Positions 21,162-30,917 are shown, counted from the stretch's first letter. The stretch: 64,000 nt of DNA from Sphingomicrobium sp. XHP0239 (GCF_039555325.1 NZ_CP154608.1:744001-808000); one strand, 5' to 3'. Numbers and translations: made by a program. Notes: generated from the letters alone by a model not told the origin.

Positions 21162-22415
21162 ATGTCGCTTCGCCTGTTTCTCTCCATCCTGTTCGTGACC
21201 GTGCTGTGCGCGGGCGTCACGCGTGCGCAGATGGAAGACGGCGATCGGGGCATCCTCCCGCGCGACACCGCGCAGGTGCTCGAGGTCGACGGGGTTGAGG
21301 TCGACGTGACCGGCGAAACCCCGCAGGAGGCGCGCTTCAACGGGTGGCGCGAGGCGCAGCGGCTCGGTTGGGCGAAACTGTGGGCGGAAACGACGGGACG
21401 TCCCCGTTCCGAAGCGCCGGAACTGGCCGATTCGGTGCTCGACGGGCTGGTCACCGCCGTGGTGGTCGAGCGCGAACAGATCGGGCCGACCCGCTATATC
21501 GCCAGCCTCGGCATCCAGTTCGACCGGGCCCGCACGGGGCAGCGCCTCGGGCTGTCGGGCGGACGGCGGCGGTCGGCTCCCATGCTGCTCGTTCCGGTCT
21601 TGGTGACGGGCGGAACGGTCACCTCGGTCGAGACGCGCAACGAATGGCAGCGGGCCTGGGCTCAGCTGCGGACCGGCGACAGCAGCGTGGATTATGTCCG
21701 CGTATCGGGACTTGGCGTGGATCCGCTGCTCGTCAACGACGCGGTCACCCGCCGCCCCGGCGCGGAATGGTGGACCAACGTCGTCGATCTCTATGGCGCG
21801 GCCAACGTCCTTGTCGCCGAGGTGACGGTGAAGAGGTTGTATCCCGGCGGACCCGCGGAAGGCCGCTTCGTCGCGCGGATCGGTCGGGGTCGCGATTCCA
21901 TCGGGAGCTTCCGGCTGCGCGTTCAGGATTCCAGCGGTATTCCGGCGATGATGCGGCAGGGTGCCGAACGGATCGACGATCTGTACCAGCAAGCGTTCGA
22001 AGCGGGCCTGATCGGCACCGACGAGGACCTCGTGATCGAGGAGGCGCCGCCTCCGGTTCCCGAAGAAGAGGAAGCCGTGCAGGAAGAACGGGAGATCGCG
22101 CCGTCGAGCTATCAGCTGCGCGTGTTCGTCCAGTCGACCGAACAGTTCGATCAGGCGCTGGGCGCGGTCCGCGCGGTTCCCGGCGTGATGAGCGTCTCGC
22201 CGCTGTCGACCGCGATCGGCGGAATCAGCAACGTGCTCGTCTCGTATCGCGGCGACGTCGCGGCGCTGCGCAATGCGCTGGCGCAGCGCGGTTGGTATTC
22301 GACCTACGTCGGCGGCGTGCTTCAGATCCAGCGGCAGGAAATTACCAATCCCGCGCCCACGCCCCCGCAACCCCCTTCCGCACCGCCGCCGCCACCGCCA
22401 CCACAGGGCGAATGA
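21162..22415 (+). CDS. Exported HMA-like/DUF2066-type protein with proline-rich tail
   Basis: A 417-residue protein with a signal peptide (residues 1-~22, ending TRAQ). The N-terminal part (about 25-280) resembles the DUF2066-type extracytoplasmic fold often seen before hdaA. Residues ~300-385 form a ferredoxin-like fold (YQLRVFVQSTEQFDQALGAV, then VLVSYRGDVAALRNALAQRG) of the kind automatically called heavy-metal-associated, but no CxxC metal motif is present, so metal binding is unlikely. An acidic linker (PPVPEEEEA) precedes this domain, and the C-terminus is a proline tract. Overlaps hdaA as ATGA. Function unknown. Confidence 0.75.
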   Translation: MSLRLFLSILFVTVLCAGVTRAQMEDGDRGILPRDTAQVLEVDGVEVDVTGETPQEARFNGWREAQRLGWAKLWAETTGRPRSEAPELADSVLDGLVTAVVVEREQIGPTRYIASLGIQFDRARTGQRLGLSGGRRRSAPMLLVPVLVTGGTVTSVETRNEWQRAWAQLRTGDSSVDYVRVSGLGVDPLLVNDAVTRRPGAEWWTNVVDLYGAANVLVAEVTVKRLYPGGPAEGRFVARIGRGRDSIGSFRLRVQDSSGIPAMMRQGAERIDDLYQQAFEAGLIGTDEDLVIEEAPPPVPEEEEAVQEEREIAPSSYQLRVFVQSTEQFDQALGAVRAVPGVMSVSPLSTAIGGISNVLVSYRGDVAALRNALAQRGWYSTYVGGVLQIQRQEITNPAPTPPQPPSAPPPPPPPQGE

Positions 22416-23020
22416 CGCGCCAGATCGCCCTCCCGCTCTCCTGGCCGGTCGCTCCCGCGCCGGGCCGCTTCATCGCGGCCGAAGCCAATGCGGAAGCGCG
22501 GCGACACCTCGAACGGTGGAACGCCTGGCCGGTCAGGGCGAGCCTGCTGATCGGGCCGCGCCGTTCAGGCCGCAGCCTGCTGGCGCAGGCGTTCGTCGAG
22601 CGAACGGGCGGGCGACTGTTCGACGATGCCGAACGACACGACGAGGAAGAGCTCTTCCATGCCTGGAACCGGGCGCAGGAAGAGGGGCGACCGCTGCTGC
22701 TGGTCGCCGACCGCGCGCCGCCCGCGTGGGAAGCGGCACTGCCCGATCTTCGTACCCGTCTCGCGATCACGCCGGTCGCTCTTATCCGAGAGCCGGACGA
22801 TGCGCTGTTCGGCGAACTGCTGGCGCTGCATTTCGCCGATCGCGGGTTGCATCTGGCCCCCGACGTCATGCGTTATCTCGTCGAACGCTGCGAGCGCAGC
22901 TATTTCAACGCCGAGCGGTTGGTCGAACGGATCGACCGACATGCGGTGGCCAGCGGATCGCGGCTGACCATCCCGACCGTACGGGCGGCTCTGGAGGCAA
23001 GGGGAGAGGCGGCAGAATGA
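22412..23020 (+). CDS. hdaA: HdaA/DnaA-related regulatory ATPase
   Basis: A 202-residue DnaA-like AAA+ protein without the DNA-binding domain IV, as expected for Hda/HdaA, which stimulates DnaA-ATP hydrolysis with the loaded sliding clamp. The N-terminal QIALPLSWP fits the clamp-binding motif of Hda. The Walker A position reads GPRRSGRSLLAQ, with Arg in place of Lys, as in E. coli Hda. Start and stop both overlap neighbours by ATGA, tying it to the exported protein before it and ppk1 after it. Confidence 0.85.
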   Translation: MTRQIALPLSWPVAPAPGRFIAAEANAEARRHLERWNAWPVRASLLIGPRRSGRSLLAQAFVERTGGRLFDDAERHDEEELFHAWNRAQEEGRPLLLVADRAPPAWEAALPDLRTRLAITPVALIREPDDALFGELLALHFADRGLHLAPDVMRYLVERCERSYFNAERLVERIDRHAVASGSRLTIPTVRAALEARGEAAE

Positions 23021-25179
23021 GCGAAGCGGACCCGCAGATCGTGGATCCCGAAACGGCGATCGCCGAATTCGGACCCGGCCGCTTCTTCAATCGCGAACTG
23101 TCGTGGTTGCAGTTCAATCGTCGCGTGCTCGAGGAAGCGATGAACGAGAAGCATCCGCTGCTCGAGAGATTGCGGTTCCTCTCGATCTCCGGATCGAATC
23201 TCGACGAATTCTTCATGGTGCGCGTCGCGGGGCTGAAGGGTCAGCAGTTGCAGGAGATCGAGGAACGCTCGATCGACGGTCGCACCCCCGCGCAGCAGCT
23301 GGACGAGATCGCGGTGTTGGCCGACGAATTGACCGCCGAGGCGCAGCGCGTTTGGCAGGTGCTGTCGGACAGGCTGGACGAGGCGGGCGTCAATGTCATC
23401 CACCGTGACGAATTGACCGAGAGCGAGCGCGATTTGCTGTCGGAGCGGTTTGATGCCGAAATCCTGCCCGTCCTGACCCCGCAGGCGGTCGACAACGTCA
23501 ATCCGTTCCCGTTCGTGCCCAACGCCGGGTTCGGGCTGATCTTCAACCTGTTCGATCCGTCGCGGGAGGAGAACATCGTCGAATTGCTGATGATCCCGGC
23601 CTCGCTGCCGCGCTTCATCGAATTGCCGGGTGACGGCGATGCGCGGCGCGTGATCGCGATCGAGATGCTGGTGCGCGAATTCTTCGACCGGCTGTTCCCC
23701 GGCTTCGAACGGCGCGAAAGCGGGGCGTTCCGCGTGCTGCGTGATAGCGACATCGAGATTGAGGAGGAGGCCGAGGATCTCGTGCTGACCTTCCGCAGCG
23801 CCATCAAGCGGCGGCGGCGCGGGCGGGTCATTCGGCTCGAGATGGCGGCCGACACGCCGGACAGCCTTCAGTCGGTCATCAGCGAGGGATTGGAGGCCGA
23901 TGAGGCGCTCGTGGTGGAAAGCTCGGGGCTGATCGGGATCGCGGATCTCGAACAGGTAGTCGACGTCGACCGCCCGGACCTCAAGTTTCCCCCCTACAAT
24001 CCGCGTTTCCCCGAACGCATCAAGGAATATGGCGGCGACTGCTTCGCGGCGATCCGCGCCAAGGACATCATCGTCCATCACCCCTACGAGACATTCGACG
24101 TGGTGGTCAGCTTCCTGCGGCAGGCGGCCGAGGATCCCGACGTCGTGGCGATCAAGATGGCGCTGTATCGCGCGGGCAAGCAGTCGGAGATCATCGAGGC
24201 GCTGGCAGCCGCCGCCGAAGCGGGAAAATCGGTGACCGCGGTCGTCGAGCTGAAAGCGCGGTTCGACGAGGAGCAGAACCTCTACTGGGCCGCGCGGCTC
24301 GAGCGAGCGGGGGTGCAGGTCGTCTACGGCTTCTTCGAGTGGAAGACCCACGCGAAGACGTCGATGGTCGTCCGGCGCGAGGGCGACAGGATGCGGACCT
24401 ACACGCACTGGGGAACGGGGAATTATCATCCCGTCACGTCCAAGATCTACACCGACCTCAGCTATTTCACGGCGAGCACGCGCGCGGCCCGCGATGCCGC
24501 CAAGATGTTCAACCTCGTCACCGGCTTCATCCAGCCCAGGGGTGTCGAACTGGCCACGTTCAGTCCCGCGAACCTTCGCAGCCGTATCCTCGGCCTCATC
24601 GACCGGGAGATCGAGTTCGCGCGCGAGGGCAAGCCCGCGGCGATCTGGGCAAAGATGAACCAGCTGGTCGATCGGGAAGTGATGGATCGCCTCTATCTCG
24701 CCAGCCAGTCGGGGGTGTCGATCGATCTGATCGTGCGCGGGATCTGCTGTCTGCGGCCCGGGGTGCCCGGCCTGTCGGAGAACATCCGCGTCAAGTCGAT
24801 CGTCGGGCGATTTCTGGAACATAGCCGTATCTTCGTGTTCGCGAACGGCGCGCGGCTGCCGCATCGCAAGGCGCGCGTGCTGATCTCCAGCGCCGACTGG
24901 ATGCCGCGCAACTTCGACCGTCGGGTGGAGTATATGATGCCGCTGGAAAACCCGACCGTGCACGCACAGGTGCTCGACCAGGTGATGATCGCGAACCTCA
25001 TCGATAACGAGCAGAGCTGGGTCCTGAACGAGGACGGGAGTTACGAACGGATCGTGCCGGGCAAGCGCAAGTTCAACTGCCACCATTATTTCATGAACAA
25101 TCCCTCGCTGTCGGGACGCGGTGCGGCGCTCGCGGGGAAGCGCATCCCCAAACTCCGACTGACCCAGCGCGGCGGATGA
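23017..25179 (+). CDS. ppk1: Polyphosphate kinase 1
   Basis: PPK1, 720 residues, reversible synthesis of inorganic polyphosphate from ATP. N-terminal domain with FNRELSWLQFNRRVLEEA and SNLDEFFMVRVAG; the catalytic domains carry His445 (KTHAKTSMV, the likely phosphohistidine) and His602 (FLEHSRIFVF). Other conserved blocks are HWGTGNYHPVTSKIYTD and DWMPRNFDRRVE. The start overlaps hdaA and the stop overlaps ppx, each as ATGA, so the synthetic and degradative enzymes should be made together. Confidence 0.97.
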   Translation: MSEADPQIVDPETAIAEFGPGRFFNRELSWLQFNRRVLEEAMNEKHPLLERLRFLSISGSNLDEFFMVRVAGLKGQQLQEIEERSIDGRTPAQQLDEIAVLADELTAEAQRVWQVLSDRLDEAGVNVIHRDELTESERDLLSERFDAEILPVLTPQAVDNVNPFPFVPNAGFGLIFNLFDPSREENIVELLMIPASLPRFIELPGDGDARRVIAIEMLVREFFDRLFPGFERRESGAFRVLRDSDIEIEEEAEDLVLTFRSAIKRRRRGRVIRLEMAADTPDSLQSVISEGLEADEALVVESSGLIGIADLEQVVDVDRPDLKFPPYNPRFPERIKEYGGDCFAAIRAKDIIVHHPYETFDVVVSFLRQAAEDPDVVAIKMALYRAGKQSEIIEALAAAAEAGKSVTAVVELKARFDEEQNLYWAARLERAGVQVVYGFFEWKTHAKTSMVVRREGDRMRTYTHWGTGNYHPVTSKIYTDLSYFTASTRAARDAAKMFNLVTGFIQPRGVELATFSPANLRSRILGLIDREIEFAREGKPAAIWAKMNQLVDREVMDRLYLASQSGVSIDLIVRGICCLRPGVPGLSENIRVKSIVGRFLEHSRIFVFANGARLPHRKARVLISSADWMPRNFDRRVEYMMPLENPTVHAQVLDQVMIANLIDNEQSWVLNEDGSYERIVPGKRKFNCHHYFMNNPSLSGRGAALAGKRIPKLRLTQRGG

Positions 25180-26642
25180 TCGACAAGCTCGATTTCGGCC
25201 CGGTCGGCATCATCGACATCGGGTCCAACTCGGTCCGCCTGGTCGTCTATGGCGGCAACGAGCGCGTGCCGAGCATTCTCTATAACGAAAAGGTGATGGC
25301 GGGGCTGGGGCGGAGCCTCGGTGCGGACGGCGCGATGGACGAGGAAGCGATGGCGATGGCGCTCGATGCGCTGGCGCGCTTTCGCGTCCTGTCGAAGCAG
25401 ATGCGGGTGAAGCGCCTGCGGACCGTCGCCACGGCGGCCGTGCGCGACGCGACCAACGGGCCCGACTTTCTTCATGCGGCGGCGAAAATGGGGCTGAAGC
25501 CCGCCTTGCTGTCCGGCGAGGAGGAAGCGGTCGGGTCGGCCCTCGGTGTGATCAGTGCGATCCCCGAAGCCAACGGAGTGATTGCCGATCTGGGCGGCGG
25601 CAGTCTCGAACTGGCGGGGGTCGCGCGCGGGGCGGTGGGCGCGGTGTCGAGCGAACCGATCGGCGTTCTGCGCGTGGGCGATCCGCCCGATCGCGAGCGG
25701 GTCCGCTCCAAGCTGGAACATGCCCTATCCGACGGGAAGCTGATCGCTGCGGCGAAGGGGCGGGGGCTCTACCTGGTCGGCGGCAGTTTCCGCGCGATCG
25801 CCCAGCTGGACCTTCGCCAGTCGGGACACCCCCTACCGATCGTCCATGCGCATCGGCTCGACAAGACGCGCCTTTCGGAGCTGTCCAAACTCGCCGACAC
25901 GTGGAGCGAAGAAAAGCTGAAAGACGTGGGAATGATCTCCGGGCGTCGGGCACCGCACCTCGAGGCGGCGACGATCATCCTCGAGGAACTGGTCGCCAAG
26001 CTCGCTCCCGCCACGATCACCGTGTCGGCCTTCGGCCTTCGCGAGGGCCTGCTCTACCAGGATTTGCCGCTTCACAAGCGGGAAGAAGACCCATTGCTCG
26101 CCGCCGCGTTGGAAGTCGGCCGTCGGCTTGGACGGTTCGGCAGCATCGGCGCGCTGCTCGACCAATGGATCGCCCCGCTGTTCCCGGACGACGGAGCGCG
26201 CCGCGCCCGGTTGCGGCTCGCGACCTGCCTGCTCGGCGATATCGCGTGGAACGCGCACCCCGACTATCGCGCCGAACGGGCGGTCGATCTGGCGCTACAC
26301 GGCAATTGGGTGGGGATCGATGCGCAGGGAAGGGCGCTGATCGGCCGCGCGCTTTACACGGCCTTCGGCGGAAGCGATCCGCACAATACGGCGGTCGGCG
26401 AACTGCTCGACGAGGCAGCGAGCGAGCGGGCGATCATCTGGGGGCGTGCGATCCGGCTCGGTCAGCGGCTGTCCGGCGGGATCGAGAAACTGTTGCGGCA
26501 GACGCGCATCGAGCGATCGCAGGGGCGCCTCGTCCTCGGCATGCCGGAAAAGCAGTATCGTCTCTACAGCATCGCGGTCCAGAAACGGCACGAACAGCTG
26601 GCGGAAGCGATGAGCCTCGGGCCCGCGGTCGACTTCGCCTAG
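25176..26642 (+). CDS. ppx: Exopolyphosphatase / Ppx-GppA family phosphatase
   Basis: A 488-residue Ppx/GppA phosphatase of the sugar kinase/actin fold. N-terminal IIDIGSNSVRLVVY and VIADLGGGSLELAG are the two phosphate-binding loops. The C-terminal third (about 310-488) resembles the HD-like helical domain of long Ppx forms. It probably removes terminal phosphates from polyphosphate; guanosine pentaphosphate activity is possible for the family. Coupled to ppk1. Its stop shares CTAG with the convergent I78 gene. Confidence 0.93.
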   Translation: MIDKLDFGPVGIIDIGSNSVRLVVYGGNERVPSILYNEKVMAGLGRSLGADGAMDEEAMAMALDALARFRVLSKQMRVKRLRTVATAAVRDATNGPDFLHAAAKMGLKPALLSGEEEAVGSALGVISAIPEANGVIADLGGGSLELAGVARGAVGAVSSEPIGVLRVGDPPDRERVRSKLEHALSDGKLIAAAKGRGLYLVGGSFRAIAQLDLRQSGHPLPIVHAHRLDKTRLSELSKLADTWSEEKLKDVGMISGRRAPHLEAATIILEELVAKLAPATITVSAFGLREGLLYQDLPLHKREEDPLLAAALEVGRRLGRFGSIGALLDQWIAPLFPDDGARRARLRLATCLLGDIAWNAHPDYRAERAVDLALHGNWVGIDAQGRALIGRALYTAFGGSDPHNTAVGELLDEAASERAIIWGRAIRLGQRLSGGIEKLLRQTRIERSQGRLVLGMPEKQYRLYSIAVQKRHEQLAEAMSLGPAVDFA

Positions 26643-26932
26643 CCGCAGTCGATTTCGGTGACGCGGTTCGTATCGTCGAGCCGCACGTTGACGCGATCTT
26701 CGCGATAATCGGCGGTGACGATCGTATCGGGCGTGATCCAGCGCAGCCGATCCGCCGTGGTGACGCGCAGGACGGCGGCGCCCAATTCGCTCGTCGCCCG
26801 CTGGCCGACGAACCGATCACCCGCTGGCACGGTGCAGCTCCCAGCGCCGCGGACGGTCGCGTCGTCCATCGTTTCGGTCGTTGCGCATCCGGCGACGCAA
26901 CCGAGGGCGAAGAGAATCAAGATCGTCTTCAC
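26639..26932 (-). CDS. I78-family peptidase inhibitor-like lipoprotein
   Basis: A 97-residue exported lipoprotein with lipobox VAGC (residues 13-16). The mature part matches the I78 (Elastase inhibitor AFLEI-like) pattern: C...FVGQ near residue 41, then RWITPDTIVTADYREDRVNVRLD and a C-terminal CG. Members inhibit serine proteases or are uncharacterised. The start is GTG at 26932, which overlaps nothing upstream except the rnd stop: the junction reads GTGA on the minus strand. The stop lies in the CTAG shared with ppx. Confidence 0.8.
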   Translation of the reverse strand: MKTILILFALGCVAGCATTETMDDATVRGAGSCTVPAGDRFVGQRATSELGAAVLRVTTADRLRWITPDTIVTADYREDRVNVRLDDTNRVTEIDCG

Positions 26933-28104
26933 GATGCGGCGTCCGTTCGGGTCATCTTCAGTTTGCCGTTCTCGGTCGCGAAGGCGAGGCGGCCCTCAAC
27001 GAGGTCCAGCGCATCCTGCCCGAATTCCTCGAACCGCCATCCGGACAGGATGTTGAGATCCTCGCGTTCGCCCGCCGCCAGCAATTCGAGTTCCTGCGCC
27101 CGCGCGATGAGGCGAGGCGCGACTCCGCTTTCCTTGGCGCGAATCTTGAGCAGGAGCTTGAGCAGATCGCTGACCAGCGACGCATCCTTCGTCAGACCCG
27201 GCCGCCGCGGCGGCTTGGGTGGCATCTCCTCCTTGGTCAGCGGTTCGGCATCCTTGAGCGCTTCCATCAGCCGCCCGCCGATATCATTGTCCTTCCACCC
27301 CTTCGAGAGGCCGCGGATCCGGACGAGATCTTCCTGCTTGCGCGGAGGGTTGTTGGCCAGTTCGCCGAGCGTGTCGTCCTTGACGATCCGCCCGCGCGGC
27401 AGGTCCTTGCCCCGCGCCTCGGTCTCGCGCCACGCCGCCAGCGCCTTCAGTCGGCCCAGCACGTCGGGTTTGCGGCTCGGCAGCTTCACCCGTTTCCAGG
27501 CCTCGTCGGGTTCGAAGGCGAAGCTGGAGGGATCGGCGAGCCGCGCCATTTCCTCGTCCAGCCAGTCGCCGCGCCCGGTATCCTTCAACCGATCGAGCAG
27601 CATCGGGAAGATTTCGGCGAGGTGGGTCACGTCGGCAATGGCATAGTCGAGCTGGCGCTTGTCGAGCGGACGGCGCGACCAGTCGGTGAAGCGCGCGCCC
27701 TTGTCGAGTTGGTGGCCCAGCGTGGCGGCGACGAGGTTCGCATAGCCGACCTGTTCGCCGTAGCCGAGCGCCATCGCGGCGATCTGCGTATCGAACAGCG
27801 GTGCGGGCACCTTGCCGGTAAGATTATGGAAGATCTCGAGATCCTGTCCCCCGGCATGAAAGACCTTGAGCACGTCGTGATTGTCGACCAGTAGTTCGAG
27901 CAGAGGCGACAGGTCGATGCCGTCCGCCAGGGGATCGATGGCCGCGGCCTCTTCCTCGGTCGCGATCTGGACGAGGCAGAGGATCGGCCAGTAGGTGTTC
28001 TCGCGCATGAATTCGGTATCGACCACGACATAGCCGTGGACGCTCATGCGGTCGATCAGTTGGGCGAGACTTTCGGAGTCGGTAATCAGGTCGTGGATTT
28101 TCAT
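26929..28104 (-). CDS. rnd: Ribonuclease D
   Basis: A 391-residue 3'-5' exoribonuclease for tRNA maturation. DEDD motifs: VVVDTEFMRE (I), KVFHAGGQDLEIFHN (II) and the C-terminal YAIADVTHLAEIF (III, Y-type). Two HRDC-like helical regions follow (about 210-375). On the minus strand it lies downstream-to-upstream of the I78 gene: rnd is transcribed first (start 28104) and its stop overlaps the I78 GTG. Divergent from aspS across 109 bases. Confidence 0.95.
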   Translation of the reverse strand: MKIHDLITDSESLAQLIDRMSVHGYVVVDTEFMRENTYWPILCLVQIATEEEAAAIDPLADGIDLSPLLELLVDNHDVLKVFHAGGQDLEIFHNLTGKVPAPLFDTQIAAMALGYGEQVGYANLVAATLGHQLDKGARFTDWSRRPLDKRQLDYAIADVTHLAEIFPMLLDRLKDTGRGDWLDEEMARLADPSSFAFEPDEAWKRVKLPSRKPDVLGRLKALAAWRETEARGKDLPRGRIVKDDTLGELANNPPRKQEDLVRIRGLSKGWKDNDIGGRLMEALKDAEPLTKEEMPPKPPRRPGLTKDASLVSDLLKLLLKIRAKESGVAPRLIARAQELELLAAGEREDLNILSGWRFEEFGQDALDLVEGRLAFATENGKLKMTRTDAAS

Positions 28105-28135
28105 GTGGAGGCGGCCCTAGCGCACCGCGCGCGCC

Positions 28136-28141
28136 TTGACA
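28136..28141 (+). promoter_or_regulatory. Candidate -35 element of the aspS promoter
   Basis: A perfect TTGACA preceded by C (CTTGACA, the alphaproteobacterial form) lies 72 bases before the aspS ATG. No convincing -10 is seen at 16-18 bases, so only the -35 is proposed. Confidence 0.3.
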
Positions 28142-28213
28142 AAGACGATTGTGAAGGCGAGTGCGGGCGCGCTTTCGGGCGGCTTGCCCCAATCCCTAAT
28201 TTCCGGAACGATC

Positions 28214-30037
28214 ATGCACGCTTACCGCACCCACCATTGCGCCGAACTCACCGCCGAAAATGTCGGCGATACCATCCGCCTGTCGGGCTGGATCCATCGC
28301 AAGCGCGATCATGGCGGGGTGTTGTTCGTCGATCTTCGCGACCATCACGGCCTGACCCAGATCGTTGCGGACGAGGACAGCCCCGCGCTGCCGATTCTCG
28401 ACCGGCTCCGGGTCGAGAGCGTCGTCACCATCGACGGCGAGGTGAAGGCGCGCAGCGAAGGCACGGTCAACGACAAGCTGCCGACCGGGCAGATCGAGGT
28501 GTTCGCGCGCGGCGTGACGGTGCAGAGCGAGGCCAACGAGCTTCCCATGCCGGTCGCGGGCGAACAGGATTACCCCGAGGATATCCGTCTCAAGTATCGC
28601 TATCTCGACCTTCGCCGCGAGACGATGCACCGCAACATCATGCTGCGGAGCAAGGTGATTTCCTCGCTGCGGCGGCGGATGCAGGATCAGGGCTTCACGG
28701 AGTTCCAGACGCCCATCCTCGGCGCGTCGAGCCCCGAAGGCGCGCGCGACTATCTGGTGCCGAGCCGCCTGCATCCGGGGCGTTTCTACGCGCTTCCGCA
28801 GGCGCCCCAGATGTTCAAGCAACTGCTGATGACCGCCGGGTTCGACCGCTATTTCCAGATCGCGCCCTGTTTCCGCGACGAGGATCTGCGCGCGGATCGC
28901 AGCCCCGAATTCTATCAGCTCGACTTCGAGATGAGCTTCGTGACGCAGGAAGACGTGTTCCAGGCGCTCGAGCCGGTGCTGGCGGGTGTGTTCGAGGAAT
29001 TCGCCGACGGAAAGAGCGTGACGCCCGCGGGCGAATTCCCGCGCATTCCCTACAAGGAAGCGATGCTCAAGTACGGATCGGACAAGCCCGACCTCCGCAA
29101 CCCCATCGTCATCAGCGACGTCGGCAATCATTTCGAGGGTTCGGGCTTCGGCCTGTTTGCGGGCCTCGTCGAGAAGGGCAAGAAGGTTCGCGCCATCCCC
29201 GCGCCGAATACCGCCGACAAGAGCCGCAAATTCTTCGACGAGATGAACGACTGGGCACGGGGCGAGGGCTATCCGGGCCTTGGCTACGCCACGCGCAAGG
29301 GCGGCGAATGGGGCGGCCCGATCGCCAAGAACCACGGCGCCGACAAGATGGACAAGCTGGCCGACGAACTCGGCCTCGGTCCCGACGACGGCATTTTCTT
29401 CGCAGCGGGGGACGAGAAGGACGCCGCCAAGCTGGCGGGCGCCGCGCGCACGCGCGTCGGGGAGAATCTCGGTCTCATCGAGGAAAACACGTTCAAGTTC
29501 TGCTGGATCGTCGATTTCCCAATGTACGAATATGACGAGGAGCGGAAAAAGGTCGATTTCAGCCACAATCCCTTCTCGATGCCGCAAGGGGAAATGGAGG
29601 CGCTGGAAACGAAGGACCCGCTCGACATCCTCGCGTGGCAGTACGACATCGTCTGCAACGGCTACGAACTGTCGTCGGGCGCGATCCGGAACCACCGCCC
29701 CGACATCATGTACAAGGCGTTCGAACTGGCCGGCTATTCGCAGAGCGACGTCGACGAGAATTTCTCCGGCATGATCGAAGCCTTCAAGCTGGGCGCGCCG
29801 CCGCACGGCGGGTCGGCGCCGGGGATCGACCGCATCGTCATGCTGCTCGCCGACGAACCCAACATCCGCGAAGTCATCGCCTTCCCCATGAACCAGCGTG
29901 CGCAGGACCTCATGATGGGCGCGCCCAGCCTGGTATCCGACCGCTCGCTCGAGGAGCTTTCGATCGCCGTTACTGCGGAAATCGAAGAAGACGATGTCCG
30001 CGATCCCACCGATGTCGTCGAGGACAAGGACGCCTGA
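28214..30037 (+). CDS. aspS: Aspartyl-tRNA synthetase
   Basis: A bacterial-type class II AspRS, 607 residues: OB-fold anticodon-binding domain (about 1-105), catalytic domain with motif 1 around residues 140-175, motif 2 [18 protein letters not shown], the GAD insertion (about 285-420) and motif 3 GIDRIVMLL. In alphaproteobacteria AspRS is often non-discriminating and works with GatCAB; that is inferred, not seen. The start at 28214 is chosen because the conserved RTHHCAEL block follows at once; the frame is open to 28136 but that part is not family-like. Confidence 0.97.
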   Translation: MHAYRTHHCAELTAENVGDTIRLSGWIHRKRDHGGVLFVDLRDHHGLTQIVADEDSPALPILDRLRVESVVTIDGEVKARSEGTVNDKLPTGQIEVFARGVTVQSEANELPMPVAGEQDYPEDIRLKYRYLDLRRETMHRNIMLRSKVISSLRRRMQDQGFTEFQTPILGASSPEGARDYLVPSRLHPGRFYALPQAPQMFKQLLMTAGFDRYFQIAPCFRDEDLRADRSPEFYQLDFEMSFVTQEDVFQALEPVLAGVFEEFADGKSVTPAGEFPRIPYKEAMLKYGSDKPDLRNPIVISDVGNHFEGSGFGLFAGLVEKGKKVRAIPAPNTADKSRKFFDEMNDWARGEGYPGLGYATRKGGEWGGPIAKNHGADKMDKLADELGLGPDDGIFFAAGDEKDAAKLAGAARTRVGENLGLIEENTFKFCWIVDFPMYEYDEERKKVDFSHNPFSMPQGEMEALETKDPLDILAWQYDIVCNGYELSSGAIRNHRPDIMYKAFELAGYSQSDVDENFSGMIEAFKLGAPPHGGSAPGIDRIVMLLADEPNIREVIAFPMNQRAQDLMMGAPSLVSDRSLEELSIAVTAEIEEDDVRDPTDVVEDKDA

Positions 30038-30134
30038 CGAGGCGACGTCGCATAAGCGCCACACTGTCCCGAAAATGGACGGGGTGCATCGGCGAGCACT
30101 AGGCGGGTTGGCGGCCTCCCGTTAATTCGTCGGT

Positions 30135-30905
30135 ATGGCGATTGATTTAACGCAAGTGCCGGAACGAGAGAGCCTGGCAGGAGATCCCAACGCGCGGCTC
30201 GCCGAATTGCGCGTGTCGCTCGCCGAATTGCAACTGCGCCAGACCGCCCATCGCCAGCGGCTCATCCTGATCGTCGAGGGGTGGGAGGCGACCGGCAAAC
30301 GGGCGCTGCTTCGTCAGATTCTCGCCAGCCTCGATCCCTGCTCTTCCGCAGTGCATTGCAGCGACGTCGCGCCGATCATGCGCCCGTCGCGGCACTGGCT
30401 TGCAGACTATTGGGAGCGGCTGCCCGAGGCGGGCGCGAGCGCCATCTTCTATCGCAGCTGGTATCGCCGCCTCGTCGAGGACCGGGTCCGCCGCGACATG
30501 AAGGCCTCCGAATTCTCGCGCGCCTGCGACGAGATCAACGAATTCGAAGCGCAGCAGCGCGATCACGACACCACTATCATCAAGTTCTTCTTCCATTGCA
30601 GCGAGGAACGGCAGGTCGAACGCACGGTTCAGCGTCTTGCCGATCCGTGGCAGCGTCACATGGTGGACGAACCCGAGACCGAGCGTGGCGAGCGCGCCGA
30701 GGCATGGAACGCGCTGTTCGCCGAGACCGACACGCGCTGGGCGCCGTGGACGCTGGTCAATGCCGAATGCGAGGCAACGGGCCAGACGGCCGCGATGCAG
30801 CACCTCGTCGCGACGCTCGACAAGGCGCTGCCGGCCGATCCCGTGGGGATCGATGGCAAGCAGGTCGGAGAAATCGTCGACTTTCCGAGCGGACTGGTGC
30901 GTTGA
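30135..30905 (+). CDS. PPK2-like protein with altered catalytic acids
   Basis: A 256-residue P-loop kinase of the polyphosphate kinase 2 fold. The Walker A region reads VEGWEATGKRALLRQ against the usual EGWDAAGKG, and the Walker B/lid block reads FYRSWYRRLVEDRV against the usual FDRSWYNR, so both conserved aspartates are replaced (by Glu and Tyr). The third block KFFFHCSEERQVERT (K-F-x-x-H-x-S/D-x-x-E-Q) and WQRHMVDEPETE remain recognisable. It may be a diverged kinase, a polyphosphate sensor or inactive. It has no close operon partner apart from the DUF2256 gene 12 bases on. Confidence 0.7.
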   Translation: MAIDLTQVPERESLAGDPNARLAELRVSLAELQLRQTAHRQRLILIVEGWEATGKRALLRQILASLDPCSSAVHCSDVAPIMRPSRHWLADYWERLPEAGASAIFYRSWYRRLVEDRVRRDMKASEFSRACDEINEFEAQQRDHDTTIIKFFFHCSEERQVERTVQRLADPWQRHMVDEPETERGERAEAWNALFAETDTRWAPWTLVNAECEATGQTAAMQHLVATLDKALPADPVGIDGKQVGEIVDFPSGLVR

Positions 30906-30917
30906 GGGATGGCGCGA

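Noticed and set aside
30038-30134. Palindrome GCGACGTCGC and a GC-rich stretch after aspS as a terminator
   Set aside because: No loop or T-run of note and stems are short; not strong enough to call.
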